Shown: positions 28,166 to 40,299 of the stretch, in pieces
Position numbering within the stretch: the first letter of the stretch is position 1
Layout: every line of letters begins with the position of its first letter
Origin: Lanius collurio
Lineage: Eukaryota; Chordata; Aves; Passeriformes; Laniidae
DNA length: 64,000 nucleotides
Direction of reading: 5' to 3'
NCBI GenBank assembly: GCA_020086605.1
Contig: JACBWW010000028.1
Coordinates: 10,401,888-10,465,887 of the forward strand
Notes under the pieces: model-generated
Databases searched by the model: none
Seen by the model: only the letters and a program-made list of their open reading frames with translations
What the model was told of the DNA's origin: nothing
Made by a program: the position numbers and the translations under genes

Positions 28166-28582
28166 TATCATGGCTTACAAATCGGACTCCCCGTTCCGTG
28201 TTCCCACTGAAACATCCCAAACCATGAACTGCTTGCTCATTCCTTGTCCCCTCCCCTCTGGTGGCAAGCTGGAGTGAATAACTGGAAGGAAAAAAAGGTG
28301 TCATGGGCTGTAATAAGAATAATTCATTGGAAACAGCAGTGAGATAAAAAAAATGAACAGTAACAGTAACAATATTAAGAACAAACGTGCACTAGAGGTG
28401 AACGATTCACATGCGAGTACTCACCACTACACCATGCAGAATCCCTGACAACACCTGACCCTGCCAGGCTATCTGACCTGGAAGGGACTCAGCTTCCCCA
28501 AACACAGAAATGGTGGGAGGTAGTATAGAACAAACTCCGGATCCTGGCCATACCACTCCTGGCTACTGCCAGAACCAGGACA
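28166..28582 (-). mobile_element. Decayed solo LTR, avian ERVL-like endogenous retrovirus
   Basis: Read on the plus strand, the element starts TATCATGG and ends CCAGGACA. This matches the inverted termini of a very common avian LTR family that runs TGTCGTGG ... CCAGGACA; the two G-to-A differences at the left end are typical decay. Internal landmarks in the same order are CCCCTCCCCTCTGGTGG, a TGGGCTGTAATAAGAATAATT stretch (the antisense poly(A)-signal/R region) and ACTCACCAC. The flanking pentamers TTCAC (28161-28165) and ATCAC (28583-28587) match at four of five bases, as expected for an old 5-bp target-site duplication. Length is about 417 bp, somewhat shorter than I would expect, so an internal deletion in U3 is likely. 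No gag or pol sequence is attached. Confidence 0.65.
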
Positions 28583-29744
28583 ATCACAAAATCTTTGGTA
28601 TTGCCTAGTTCATTCCTTATATATTTCTTTACCTTCTGCACACAGCCTCACACAACTGTGGTGAACACTTTTAGCTTCAGAGGAAACAAGGACTGATGAG
28701 CATCAGTTTATTGCTATTTATGATTTATGATTGAATTTGAGAGGAAATACGGCACAAAAAAGTAGTTGCACTTTGTCTGTGTAAACTCTGCCTGAGATCC
28801 TGAATTGGGACATTCTTCTTATGTGTTAGATGCCTTGTGGCAAAGACAACAGCAGAATATTAAAAGCAATTTCTGAAACAGTGCACATACTGAAATCCTG
28901 TTCTGCAAGATGCTCAAGGTCTCTAGCTTTTTTCAACAGCTCCTGAGTTTATGGAGAACATGTTTATTCCAGATACCATGAAGAGAAGTGGAGGGTTTTT
29001 AATAGTACCTTAAGATTGGGCAATACTTTCATCATCCTTGTTATGAACTTGAGGCCTTCAGTAAAACAGGAGAGAATCAATATAAAAAAAAATGTTAATA
29101 ATTGGACCTAATATTCACAAGATTATCCATCTATTAAAACAGCTCAAGGTAGTCAAGGAAACTATGCCATATACTAAACAATCTGACAAATACAATTACT
29201 TTTTGGAAATACTACATTTGACAACTAGAGAGATCCTTTAAGTTTAGATTATTGCTTTTACCAGGTATAAAATATTCAAAGCCAAAACAAAGGCACAAAA
29301 ATAAAGAGGATTTGCTCTGAATTTCCCTGCATTTTTGTCCTTCTGCAGTATACATTTCACCATTTGTTTCTCTATGAATTTGTTACTTGAGTTTATTGTG
29401 TGTCTGCACAAGATGAGCACAGGTACAGGATGAGAACGGGATTGCATCAGGCGATGAGTACACAACTGTGCAGAGCAGAGCGTAGTGGATACATCTCTGA
29501 ACTGCACTTGACTAAACAATACAGGCTCTTGCGCTTGCAAGCACTCTAGACTTACTTCCATTAATTCTGTTTAAACATTTTATTCAATCATCCCAGCACT
29601 CTGAGGACTACTGAGCATGAGAAGTTCTACCTTGTATCGTTTAATATTACACAGATTCACTCCCTGCTCACACCATGAATGAGTCTAAGAAAAAAACGAC
29701 AGCAGAGGAGGTTGAAGAAAGCCTTAAGAGAAGCATCTAACTTC
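28583..29744. other. Non-coding stretch between an LTR and a CR1
   Basis: I see nothing recognisable here. The 105-codon minus-strand frame at 29244-29561 has no domain and is probably chance. Confidence 0.45.
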
Positions 29745-32456
29745 TTTCATTCATTGCATGCAACATAGGCAACAAACAGGAGGAAGTGGAAGCCACTGTG
29801 CTGCTGAACAGGTATGACCTAGTTGCCATTACTAAAACTAAGTGGTAAGATTCCCATAACTAGAAAGGAAATATTGATGGCTAAATGTCGTTCCAGAGGG
29901 ATGCGAGAGGAAGAAAGGGTGGAGGAGTTATTCTCTATGTCAAGAGTTGGAGAGATTGTGAAAAGTTGCCTCTGAAGAGCAGGTCCTGAGCAGGTCAAAT
30001 GGCCATGAGTTAAGAATTAGACACCAGAGGAACAAAGGGAATGTTGTGGCTGGTGTCCCTACAGGCCCCTGGTCAAGGGGAGATTATTGATGAGGTCTTC
30101 TGGCTCCAGCTACAAAACACCCCCACATATGTTGGAAAAGTAGCACAGCAATCTGTAGTTAATCTGAGAGACTCCTGGAATGCACTGAGGATAACTTTTT
30201 AAGCCAGGTAAGAGCCCTACCAAACAGGCTGACACACTGGACCTGATGGGCACCTATTCAAGTGTCAAGACTGGAGGCAGCCTGGGTTGCAATAATCATG
30301 TGTTATTGGAATTTGCATTCCTGAGTAACATGGGTCCAGTGAAAAGCCAGGACCCTGACTTTTGAGAAAGCAAACTTTTAGCTCTTCAAGGAGTTAGTCA
30401 ATAAGACCCCCTGGGAAATTGGCCTCACGGACAAGGGAGCAGAACAGAGCTGGAATATCTGTAAGGATGCTTTCTATACAGCACACAAGACTGTGATCCC
30501 AAGGTGCAAGAAATTGGTCCAGGAAGGCAAGAAACTGCATAGCTGAGCAGATAACTGTTCTTTAAGCTAAAAGGCAAGAAGGAAATCTGCAGGGCAATAA
30601 GGGACAGTATTTGGAAAAAAGTACAGGAAGGCTGTCCAATCGTGTAGGAATGAGGTCAGCAAGGCACTGCTGGATCTGAACTTGGCAAGAAATGCAAAGA
30701 ATAACAAGCAAGGGTATGTCAGGAATGTCAGTCAGAAAAGAAAGGCAAAGAAAATGTGCCCACCCAATAAGTAAAACTGCTAACTGCAAATGAGAGGAAA
30801 GCTGAAGTACTCAAAAGTTCTTTTGCTTCAATCTTCACTGCCAGTCTCTCTTCCCATACCTCTCAAGTGAATTGTCTGCAAGACAGGGCCTGGGGGAGCA
30901 AAATCTCCTGCACTGTAAGAAAAGGTGTGTTTTAATACCACCTGAGGAGGTGAACATACATAATCTATGGAATCTGATGAGATGCATACCTCAGTCCTGA
31001 GGGAAACTGGTTGATACAGTTGTCAGGCTCCTCTCCATGGTATTTAAAAAGTTATGTCAGTCAGGTGAAGTTGCCAGTGACTAGAAAAGGGAGACATTGG
31101 ACCCATATTAAAAAAGGGCAGAAAGGAGGACCCTGGGAACTACTGACCTGTCAGCTTTCACTCTGGGCTTGAAGATCACAGAACAGATCGTCATAGAAGC
31201 TGAGCTAAGGCATAGAAAGGACAGGGAAGTGATTTGAGACAGCCAGCATGGCTTCACCAAGGGAAAATGCTGTCCGGCCAACCTAGTGGCCTTCTGTGAT
31301 GGGGTGACTGCATCAGTGGATAAGGGAAGGACTGCAGATGTCATACATCTGGACTTATGTAAAGCTTTTGATATGGTCCCCCACAACATTCTTATCTCTA
31401 AATTGGAGAGAGGATTTGATGGGTAGACTAGGTGGATAAGGAGTTGTGTCAATGGTTGTATTCAGAGGGTGGTCAATATCTGCATGAAATTTAGTCATGA
31501 GTGGTGTCCTTCAGGTGTGAGACAGGGCCAGTGCTTTTTAATGTCTTCATCAATGACATAGACAAAGGGATTAAATGCATCCTCAACAAATTTGCAGACA
31601 GCACCAAGGTCTGGTGTGCAGTTGGCACACTTAAAGGGTAGGATGCCATTAAGAGGGACCTGGACATGATGGAGAAGTGAGCCCACAGGAATCTCACGAG
31701 GTTCAACATAGCCAAGTACAAGGTGCTGCACGTGAGTAGGGGTGAACCCCAGCATCAACACAGGCTGGGTGATAAACAGATCAAGAGCAGCCCTTCCCAG
31801 AAGGATTTGGGGATTCTGGCAAGTGAGAGGCTGGACATAACCTGACCATGTGCACTCACAGCCCAGAAAGCCAAACATGTCCTGGGCTGCATCCAAAGCA
31901 GCGTGGGCAGCAGGGGAAGGAGGGGATTCTGCTCCTCCGCTTCCCTCTGGTGAGAACCCACCTGGAACACTGCATCTAGCTCTGGGGTCCCAGCACAGGG
32001 GAGGGCAACAAAAATTATCAGAGAAATGGGACACCTAACCTATGAGAAAAGGTGAAGAGAATTGGGGCTGTGCAGCCTTGAGGAGAGATGGCTCTGGGGA
32101 GACCTTATTGTGACTTTACAGCACATAGAGGGGGCTTCTAAGAAAGACGAGAATAGAGTTTTTAGGGAGACTTTTGAGACAGGACAAGCGGTAATGATTT
32201 TAAATCAAAAGAGGGTAGACTTAGATCAGAAATAAAAAAGAAACTTTTCATGATGAGGATGGTGAGACACTGGAACAGGTTTTCCAGAGAGGTCATGAAT
32301 GCCATCCCTGGTAATATTCAAGGTCAGGATGGATAGGCTTTGAGCAACCTGACATAGATGAAGACTATATCCCCCTTTTCTCTCTCCCTGATAGAGACAT
32401 TAGACTAGATGACACTTAGTGATCCCTTCCAAAACAAATCATTCAATGATTCTGAT
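29745..32456 (+). mobile_element. Long CR1 LINE copy, most of ORF2 plus 3' UTR, inactivated
   Basis: A plus-strand CR1 of about 2.7 kb. Near 29770 the endonuclease N-terminal region is readable (GNKQEEVEATVLL, then YDLVAITKT), followed by RKGGGVILYVK near 29910. The reverse-transcriptase region is recognisable by [13 protein letters not shown] from 31349 and by the catalytic block near 31590, where the family's FADD reads FADS, so the active-site dyad is damaged. The C-terminal conserved blocks (ESSPSQKDLG, LGCIQSSVGSR) follow, and the 3' end near 32430-32456 has the ATTCAATGATTCTGATT tail. Numerous stops and frameshifts divide the frame. ORF1 is absent. The large antisense frames at 31.1-32.0 kb are shadows of this element. 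Confidence 0.93.
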
Positions 32457-34347
32457 TCATGCGTGACCCACGTACTTTACCATCTGTGTGCAAAGGCATG
32501 CAAAAACATGTTCATATGTTTAACTAACTTTCAAAACCAGAGTCTGTCATCTCCAGACCTTTTCTCATGCTTTGTCTTTCTTGAATAACTCCTTTAATAC
32601 TTTCAGGAGAACAAAATTCTATTTATTGAGGATCTCAATTTACTCCATCTAACACCATTTCACTAGCAATTCAATGGAAGAAGAAATTTGTTGAAACACT
32701 CTTTTCAGAAGATGAAACTAACTGAAGTCCTACACCACTTTAATATTACAGATGGGCTACTTTACTCTGTTGAGCTGTACGAAGCACCTCTCAACTACAA
32801 AAAGAAAGAACAAAAACATCGAAGGGGGAGTTCTTATTGTATTAGCCAAAGATGTGGAGTTTTCAGCACAGCACACCATTTCCTTTTAACTCCTTCCAAC
32901 ACCTTTTTTGTCAGTTCATTAATGAGGATGAGCAAGATACACTAACCCTTCACAGTGTCCTGTTTCACTTTCTATCAGCCTTATCCCAGAACTATGTTTG
33001 CTACAGTTGTTGAAACATGCAAAGCTGGTAAAACAATAGTATGTGATGAATTTGAAATTTGAAAACCAGCTTTTGTCATGGAGTGGGAAATGCAAAGTTT
33101 CTATGTTTTGGAAAAGGAGGTGAAGACAAAGAGAATAAACTAGAAAGCATAAGATATGCTCATGCAGAAATATGTTTAATTAACTCACATAGGACTGGTG
33201 CAAAGCAAACTGTAGAAAGCACAGAAGGTGCTTATAATCCCAAATTACTTGTGTTTCAGATGCAATCTTAAATATCAGCTGAAGACAGCTCTAGGCTTTT
33301 TCTCCATCTCTTGCAAAAATATTACAACTAAAAAATAGTATTATTTCTCATTTTTATAATAAAATATTCAAAAGTCTTCTGCAAGATTGTCTCTCCCTCT
33401 CATGCAGATACTCATGTTATTTTTCTATTATTTCTTTTTAGCATCTTGGCAGACACTTCATATGGTCTTATTTTATGAAGTTTGGGTATTGTGAATGACT
33501 TTAAATATGGAAAAAAAATCTCTGGTCAGCATGTATCAGTGATATTTCCAAAATCATGGGGGGAAATGAAGTAATATGAATGGGAGCAGAACCGCATCCT
33601 GATTTTATCAAGAATATCTACACAGTGATAGTTCCATTTGTTGTGTAGTGTTGCAAATAAAATAGTAGAGAGTGTAAAGTAATCCTTTCCTAAGCACCTG
33701 TCAGTGTACTTGTCATTTAGTAATCATATTTATCATTTGAGATGATACGTGGATTTAGTCCAGGACATAAAAATTATTTTTGTAGTACAAGTATAAAACT
33801 AGTTTATTTACCTATACCTATGTTTGTGGTGAACTCAACTTTTAAATAGTTGCAAATAAAATATAAGTTTATCAAAGTTACAGGAAAATGCAGAAGAAAT
33901 GGGTTAGAAAGAAAAGAGAGAGACAGAGGTCTAAATAACTGAAGTGCCCATCAGCTGAATTATAACATTGAAAGAAACAATCAGATTATAATAAAAAGAA
34001 TAAAAGACTTCAAAGACTGAGACTTCAAAGAGATTGGTTCTCAGAGGTACTCAGAAAGAAAACAACTACTTTTTCTGACCATTAGCTCAGAACTAGACTG
34101 TGTATTTTTTGTGTTTGTTGAATAAAGCGAAAAATCCCCCATCTTTACTAGGGCAACTTTGCTGTAGCTGTCGAGGTAAGTACCTATTGCTGCCAGAGTT
34201 GATCATCTAATGGAAGATAATGAGACTGAAGGATCACTCTTAGCATTACAGAGGTGAAAATATGATCTATTAAGCTGTTTTCTGCTCTTGCAAATGAAAG
34301 CTTGGTGGAACCACATACAGAAACTAGCCTAAAGTGCCTCAAAAAAA
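32457..34347. other. Spacer between two tail-to-tail CR1 copies
   Basis: About 1.9 kb of AT-rich sequence with no recognisable gene. Short open frames at 32688-32945 and 33059-33271 have no domain. Confidence 0.5.
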
Positions 34348-37265
34348 TTCATAGAATTATAGAATAACCTGAGTTGAAAGGCACCCACAAGGGTTATCAA
34401 AGTCCAACTCTTGGCTCTGCACAAGACAGCCCCAGGAAACATACCATGTGCTTGACAGCACTGCCTAAAGTTTTCTTGAGCTCTGTCAGGCTTGGTGCTG
34501 TGATTACTTCCCTAGGAAGCCTGTTCCAGGGCCCAACCACCCTCTAAGTGAAAAACCTTTTTCTAATACCTAGGCTAAAACTGCCCTGATACAGCTTTGT
34601 GCTGTTCTCTTTGGTTCTGTTGCCTGCAACCACAGAGAAAGGGTTGGTGCCTGCCCCACTTCTTCTCCTCATATGAAAGCTGTAGAATGCTTTGAGACCT
34701 TCCCTCAGTCTCCTCTTTGCCAGGCTGAACAGACCAAGTGACCTCAGCTGCTCCTCACACAGCTTCACCCTAAGGCTCTTTATCACCTTCACTGCCCTCC
34801 CTTGGATTAACAGCTTTGTATCTTTCTTATACTGTGGCACCCAGACCTGCCCCCAGCACTCGAGGTGAGGCCGCCCCAGTGCAGAGCAGAGCGGGACAAT
34901 CCCCTCCCTTGCCCGGCAGGTGATGCTGGGCCTGAGGCACCCCAGGACAGGGGTGGCTCTCCTGGCTGCCAGGGCACTGCTGGCTCATATTCAATCTTCC
35001 ATCAACCAGGACTCCCAGATTCCTTCTTGTGGTGCTACTCTCCAGACTCTTGCTCCACAGTCTGTCTGTACATCCAGGGCTTCCCCATCCCAGATGCAGA
35101 CTCTAGTACTTTCCTTTGCTGAACTTCATGTGGTTGCTAATTACCCAGTCCCCTAATTTGTTAAGGTCCCTCTGCAGGGCCTCCCTGCATTCAATGGACT
35201 CAACAGCTGCTCACCAGTAAGAATCATCAGCAAACTTAGAATACCTTTCAGTCCTGTGTCCAAATAATTTATAAAGATATTGAAGAGCACAGGGCACGAA
35301 ATTGAGCCTTGTAGAATAGCTTGATACCAGCTGCTAACCAGATGTCACCCCATTCACTGTAACCCTTCGTGCCTGACCCATGAGCCAATTGCTCACCCAT
35401 CACATGATGTGTTTATCCATCCTTGTGCTGGACATTTTGTCCAGAAGGATCCTGGGAGACACAATATCAAAAACTTTACTGAAAACCAAAAGGAATTGTC
35501 CTTCCTTTGTCAGCTAGGTAAGTTTCCTCGAAAGGAAATAGACTGACTTTGAGCAAGTCTTTCTCCTCAGGAAGCTGTGCTGGCTGTGACCAGTGGCTGT
35601 GCTTTCCTTTGAGTGTTTTTCAACACCTCCCAGAATAATCTCCCTAACTTTACCAGGTACTGAAGTGAGACTGAGATGCCTGTAGTTTCCAGGGTCAAGT
35701 TTCTTGCTATTCTTGAAAACTGGGACAATGCTAGCCACTTTAAACTTGACTGAGACCTCTCCAGACACCCTACACTGTTAAAAGTCTTGAGAGAGGCCTC
35801 ACAGTGACATCAGCCACTTCTCTGAGTATTCTTGGATTAATCCCATCAGGCCCCATAGACTTATAGGGATCCAGTTAGAGCAGCGGATCCCTCTTAATTT
35901 CAGGGTTGTCTGGGAGTTAAATATTTTCGCAGCCATAATCCTCCATCTCAGGGCACTGGGACCCTCTTAGACCATCACTGATGCTGAAGGCAGAAGCAAA
36001 GAAAGCACCAAATACCTCTGCCTTGTCCATGTCCGTTTTGTGAAGTGACCATCCTCCTCAAGTTATAATCCTGTGTTATTTCTTGACTGCCTCTTGCTAT
36101 TTACATGTTTAAAAGAGCTGTCCCTCTCTCTCCTGTTTCTCCAGTATTGGACAGCTTCCAATGCTTGAGCTTTGACGGTAAGAGCTATCTCCCTGCAGTG
36201 GTAAGCAGCATCTTGTATTCTTCCCATGTCACCTGACCTTGCTTTCACTGGGGATACAATTTCATTTTTTTGCCTTACCTCCAAAAGAGGATGCCTGCTC
36301 AAACAATCTGGACTTTTGCCTCACCTGCTTGACCTCCAAAATTTTGGGATTGCCTGCTTATGTGCCATTAGAAGGTGGTGCTTCAAAAGTGATCAACACT
36401 GATGGACCGCATTTTGCCAAAGGTGTCAGTAACTAGTCTGTGATCAGCCTGAAGTCTGCTCTCCTCATGTACAAAGTGGAAGGTTTGCTGGTGTCTCTTC
36501 CTGTCAACAGAGATTTTACACTTGATTGCTTTGCTGTCACTGTAGTCAAGACAGACACCAATCATGATTTCACTCAGAAGACCCTCTCTGTTAACAAGCT
36601 ATAGATCAAGGAGGAAATCTTACCTAGGCAGCTCCCTTAGTACTTGTACCATGAAGTTGTCATCCAGGTGTTTTGAGAATCTTCTGAACCTGTTTGCGCC
36701 AGCTGTGTGGGGTTATCAGTTAACAACTGGTCACTTGAAGAACCCTATAAGGACAAGGGAAGTTGGTTTGAAAGTATCCCTTAGTTCCTCCAAGAAAAAT
36801 GCATCAGTGTCATTGTCCTGCCTAGGTGGTCTACAGAAGACTCTCCTGATCACATTTGTTTGTCCCAGAGGGTCTCAACTGGGCCACTGCCAACTGGAAG
36901 CTCTATACATTCCAGCACTTTCATTACATACACTGCCACACCTCTCGTGTCCTGCCTATTCCTCCTGAGGAGAAAGCCTGTAGCCATCCAACATGGCGTG
37001 CCAGTCACAGCACTCATTCCACCAGTTTCACTTCTGCCAAAATACTGGCTACATAGTTTACTGCTTTATGCCTATCATGTTCAAAGGAGAAGTCTTGGCC
37101 CAATAATTTTTAGAGGAGGGAAAGCTTCCTTCCAGAAATATAATTCCCCTTTCAAGCCATATGGAGACTACTGGAAAAAAATCCCCTTCACCTCCATAGA
37201 CTCTGCAACAGGTGTAAAGGTGCTGCCACCCCATTATCTAGCTCCTCTTGTGTTCCAGGGCTGAC
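34348..37265 (-). mobile_element. Long CR1 LINE copy, nearly complete ORF2, inactivated
   Basis: A minus-strand CR1 of about 2.9 kb. Reading from its 5' end (high coordinates), the endonuclease-domain region lies at about 37.2-36.6 kb (a CWMATGFLLRRNRQ stretch matching the family's MDGYRLFRRERQ). The linker is at about 36.3-36.06 kb (VNSKRQSRNN). The reverse-transcriptase core includes DPGNYRHLSLTSVPGKV near 35.65 kb and FSKVFDIVS near 35.48 kb. The catalytic FADD is encoded intact at 35234-35223. The C-terminal LRSLGLFSLAKRRLRE block is at about 34.73 kb. The 3' tail at 34348-34370 reads, on the plus strand, TTCATAGAATTATAGAATAA. Several frameshifts and stops make it non-functional. The CR1 subfamily differs from that of the neighbouring plus-strand copy. 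The upstream boundary near 37265 is approximate. Confidence 0.92.
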
Positions 37266-38509
37266 ATCACAGGAATGCACAGTCGATGCAGCAGCACCAT
37301 TTTATTGCTGCAGTCAGAGTAAGTTCAATTAAAACTGTTGGCAGGAGCGATATCACATCGTGCACTGTGAACAACAGTGGCCGAAATGGGAGTAAAAACA
37401 TTGTAGCAGTCAATGCAAACTGCTGTGAAGACTGTATTGCACATAGAATGCTGCAGGGTGTATCAGTGCATTTCCCTTTCTCTTTCCCTCTTCCACTTAG
37501 AAACTCGCTATCACTGTCCAGACTGTTTTAGATTTTTTTCCCCTACATTTGACTAGGGAGACAACCCTGAACTCTCATTAAAAAGTATGGTCTTCAGGAG
37601 TAAGAGTAGTTTTAGAACTATTTCTACTTCAGCTACTGAATGTAACTACTTTTTTGGATTATCAAGCGCAGAATTATGTTCAAGTGGCAAAGGGTCTGCA
37701 GGCCTAAAACATGCATACTTCTTTTCTTTAAAGAGCATTGCAAGCTGGGGTCTAAAATTACAGTGGCAACTCTCTCTGTTTAAAGCCTAGGGCAAAACTG
37801 ACCTTGGATGAGACATTTATGTGATCCACCTATATAATCAGGCTGAGAATTTAATGAGAAGCAATGGACTGTTTTTTGAGAAAATTTTAAGTTGGTTCAA
37901 ATACCAGCTAAAGACAAGCTGAAGGAGTCAAGTATAGAGTAATCTGAGATGGAGAATTTGATCAATTATTTGCTTTCTATTATGTACCTTTTGAGATTAT
38001 CCGGATGCAATTTAAAATGCCATACCTGAATCTGAGTGTCACACTGCCTAGATCTCTCCTAGTAATTTCCAATTTAGTATTAGTATCAAAGACTAAACTA
38101 AACTTTATTTGAAAGCACAGTCACAAACAACTCAGCTTTTAGTATACAGGCAACACTTGCTTAATTGCCAACCACATCACTTTCTGCTGCTAGATGAAGA
38201 CATGGAATTCCGGGTTTGAACAATTAGCTTTGCAGAAATTATTTGAATTACATGGATGAAAAATAGAAAATCATTATTAGAACAGTTCAGTGTTTTTTCT
38301 CTTGATCGCTACTTATACGCGTTTACTTATTATTCAACAAATGTATTCCCAATGCATGGAGTAACTGAATTCCACACTCTTCATAGAAACAGTGTGATGC
38401 ATTCAGCATAAATGTTTCATTTGAACAATCGCTCTAACAACTGGAGTCATTAAGTACACTTTAAACTGGTATTGCATGTATAAAAGTAGGTGTTTACTTT
38501 CAAGCACAG
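37266..38509. other. Unassigned stretch upstream of the minus-strand CR1
   Basis: No gene recognised. On the minus strand a GCAATAAAATGG motif lies near 37300, immediately outside the CR1 5' boundary. It could be a poly(A) signal belonging to another old retroelement or part of an extended CR1 5' region. Other open frames here are short and domain-free. Confidence 0.35.
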
Positions 38510-39110
38510 GCCTGTTATAAAAACCAACAACTCTTAAAATTTCCACAAAAAGGAAATTTATTTAACAAAGGTTTAATTGCGAAACTGTGCAAAAATAAAA
38601 ATGTAAAATAAAATTAGAAAAGTCCCAGGATTGAGACCCTTCTAGCCTCACTGGCAAAGAACCTCAAGGCAAGGAATCAGCAAAGGCGTGGTGACTCTAG
38701 CTATCCTAGAGTCAAAATAGATTAGTTGTGCCTCTAAGGAGGTATGTGTACTGAAAGCCACAGCTTCGGGTCTCTCCTCACGCTACTCCTAGTGAACACA
38801 AGGAAGAAAACCAAAAATGTGCTTGCACACAACCTTTTATGGTCTCTGGCCCCTCCCAGACACGCCCACAGCCCGGCCATAGTCCGACCCCCATGGTCTT
38901 AGGTGGTTGGATAGGAGAATTGTGATGTTGGTTCATCTGACCAATGGCTCTGCTGCTGCCAGGGGTCATTGAAAATAGGCGGTCACCTCTTTTGGCAGGG
39001 AAAGTTCCTCATTGACATTCCTGTTGCAATGGTTGCAAGTCACTGACTGTCGGTGGGGGCTGAGTTGTCTTTAATATGATACCTTATGGACAGTTGAGGA
39101 TTCTGCGGGG
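38510..39110 (-). mobile_element. Putative LTR with promoter-like signals
   Basis: On the minus strand this block reads like an LTR U3/R region. An inverted CCAAT box is at 38945-38941, followed by GC-rich segments including GGGCGTGTC near 38866. A TATA-like ATAAAAGG (38840-38833) comes next, with CpG-containing sequence downstream. It is markedly more GC-rich than its surroundings. I see no coding sequence, and I could not define both termini or a target-site duplication, so the limits are approximate. A host minus-strand promoter is the main alternative. Confidence 0.42.
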
Positions 39111-39307
39111 AGAGAATCTTAAAGATGATTATTAACACAAAACTCAGCTTTTCTACATAAGGATCATCTCACATACATATGAACATTAACACTGGAACCT
39201 TTTAACTTGCTGCAGAACATTAAATAACTCTTAAAAAGGGTAAACCAATACAAGGGTAAAAGTTGACAGGAGGGAGATCAATCATTAATTACTGACTACT
39301 TTTCATA

Positions 39308-39362
39308 CATTAACTAATTAACTGATTAACTCATGTTAACACATTAATTAACTAATTAACTC
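39308..39362. repeat. TTAACTAATTAAC-type repeat cluster
   Basis: About 55 bp made of overlapping ATTAACT/TAATTAACT units and one GTTAAC palindrome. This resembles clustered homeodomain or HNF1-type half-sites, but slippage in AT-rich DNA is the simpler explanation. Confidence 0.7.
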
Positions 39363-39707
39363 AGCAAAAGCAAAATTAACAACTTCATAAATGACAGGCC
39401 TTGCTTAGAGGCACTCAAGATGAATAGATCTGACTGGGGCAATGACACTCAAAATTACAGCACCCTTTGCACTTACAGGTTTGAATTAGACCTGAGTAAA
39501 GATTGATACATTAATTCCCATGGGAAATTTTAACACTGAACTGTCAAGAATTTCAAAGCAAGAATTTGTTTAGCAGACTACTATCAATCAGTCTCAACAA
39601 CTTCCAGTCAGCTATACGTACAGAACCGAAGGTGTGAGCAATGTAGAAAAAGCTCACAGATAGCTCAAGTTGCCATATATCCTTATTCAAGCACCAGACT
39701 TACGAAC

Positions 39708-40299
39708 TGTCCATTAGGCAGGATGGATGGCAGGCTATATGATCTTAGTTCTCACAAGGAATGAGAGATGCAGTAATAATAAACCTATTTGTAGAAAACA
39801 AGTGCTGGACGAGCGTTCTGGTGATCTCTGCAGTTCAAGGCAGCTCCTGAAACGTGCAGTTTATTTGCAAGGGTCGTGGGTGCAGGAGCTCTGCTTAAGC
39901 TGCCAGACACAGATTAGAGCATGCCCCAGAGAGAGGGAGAGAGAGCTAGATAGAGAGTGAGATCGAGAGAGAGTAAAGTCTGGTTACATGATATTATCTC
40001 TCTTCTTAGACTGAATATGGTAATAGTACAACATCCAATCAGTAGAAGACAGAAATCCTTATAGAATGTACATACAACCTATCAAAACTACTACATTACC
40101 ATACTGTGTTACATTTTACCTCCTAAAAACTACTCTAAAACTACTTTTGTCTTCCCTGCCACACTGGCAGGGTTTCTCTGACCCTTGGACTTTTCTGTAT
40201 GCTGAAGCATCCTCTTCTTTGCTAAAGACATTGTTCAATCAAGAGGCATTCTCCTTCAGCTGGCTATCCCATTGTTTTTTGGTTGTACAGTAACTAACA
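39708..40299 (-). mobile_element. LTR of an endogenous retrovirus
   Basis: On the minus strand the order fits a retroviral LTR. A CCAAT box (inverted, 40039-40035) comes first, then an AT-rich TATA-like stretch near 39990. A CT-rich tract follows, which is the antisense of the GA repeat at 39921-39974. A poly(A) signal with classical context, CAAATAAACTGCACG (AATAAA at 39865-39860), comes next, and about 150 bp of U5 ends in ACA at 39708. A candidate U3 start, TGTTAGTTACTG, lies at 40299. No matching target duplication was found, so the outer boundaries are tentative. No internal retroviral genes flank it, so it is probably a solo LTR. Confidence 0.6.
39921..39974. repeat. GA-rich tract inside the LTR
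   Basis: An imperfect GAGAGA array with GCTAGATA and GAGATCGA interruptions, lying between the TATA-like and poly(A) signals of the surrounding LTR. Confidence 0.8.

Noticed and set aside
31108..32034. Long minus-strand frames (up to 179 codons)
   Set aside because: They are antisense to a plus-strand CR1 ORF2 whose conserved motifs read on the other strand.
34865..37264. Plus-strand frames of up to 134 codons
   Set aside because: Antisense to the minus-strand CR1; the RT and endonuclease blocks are on the minus strand.
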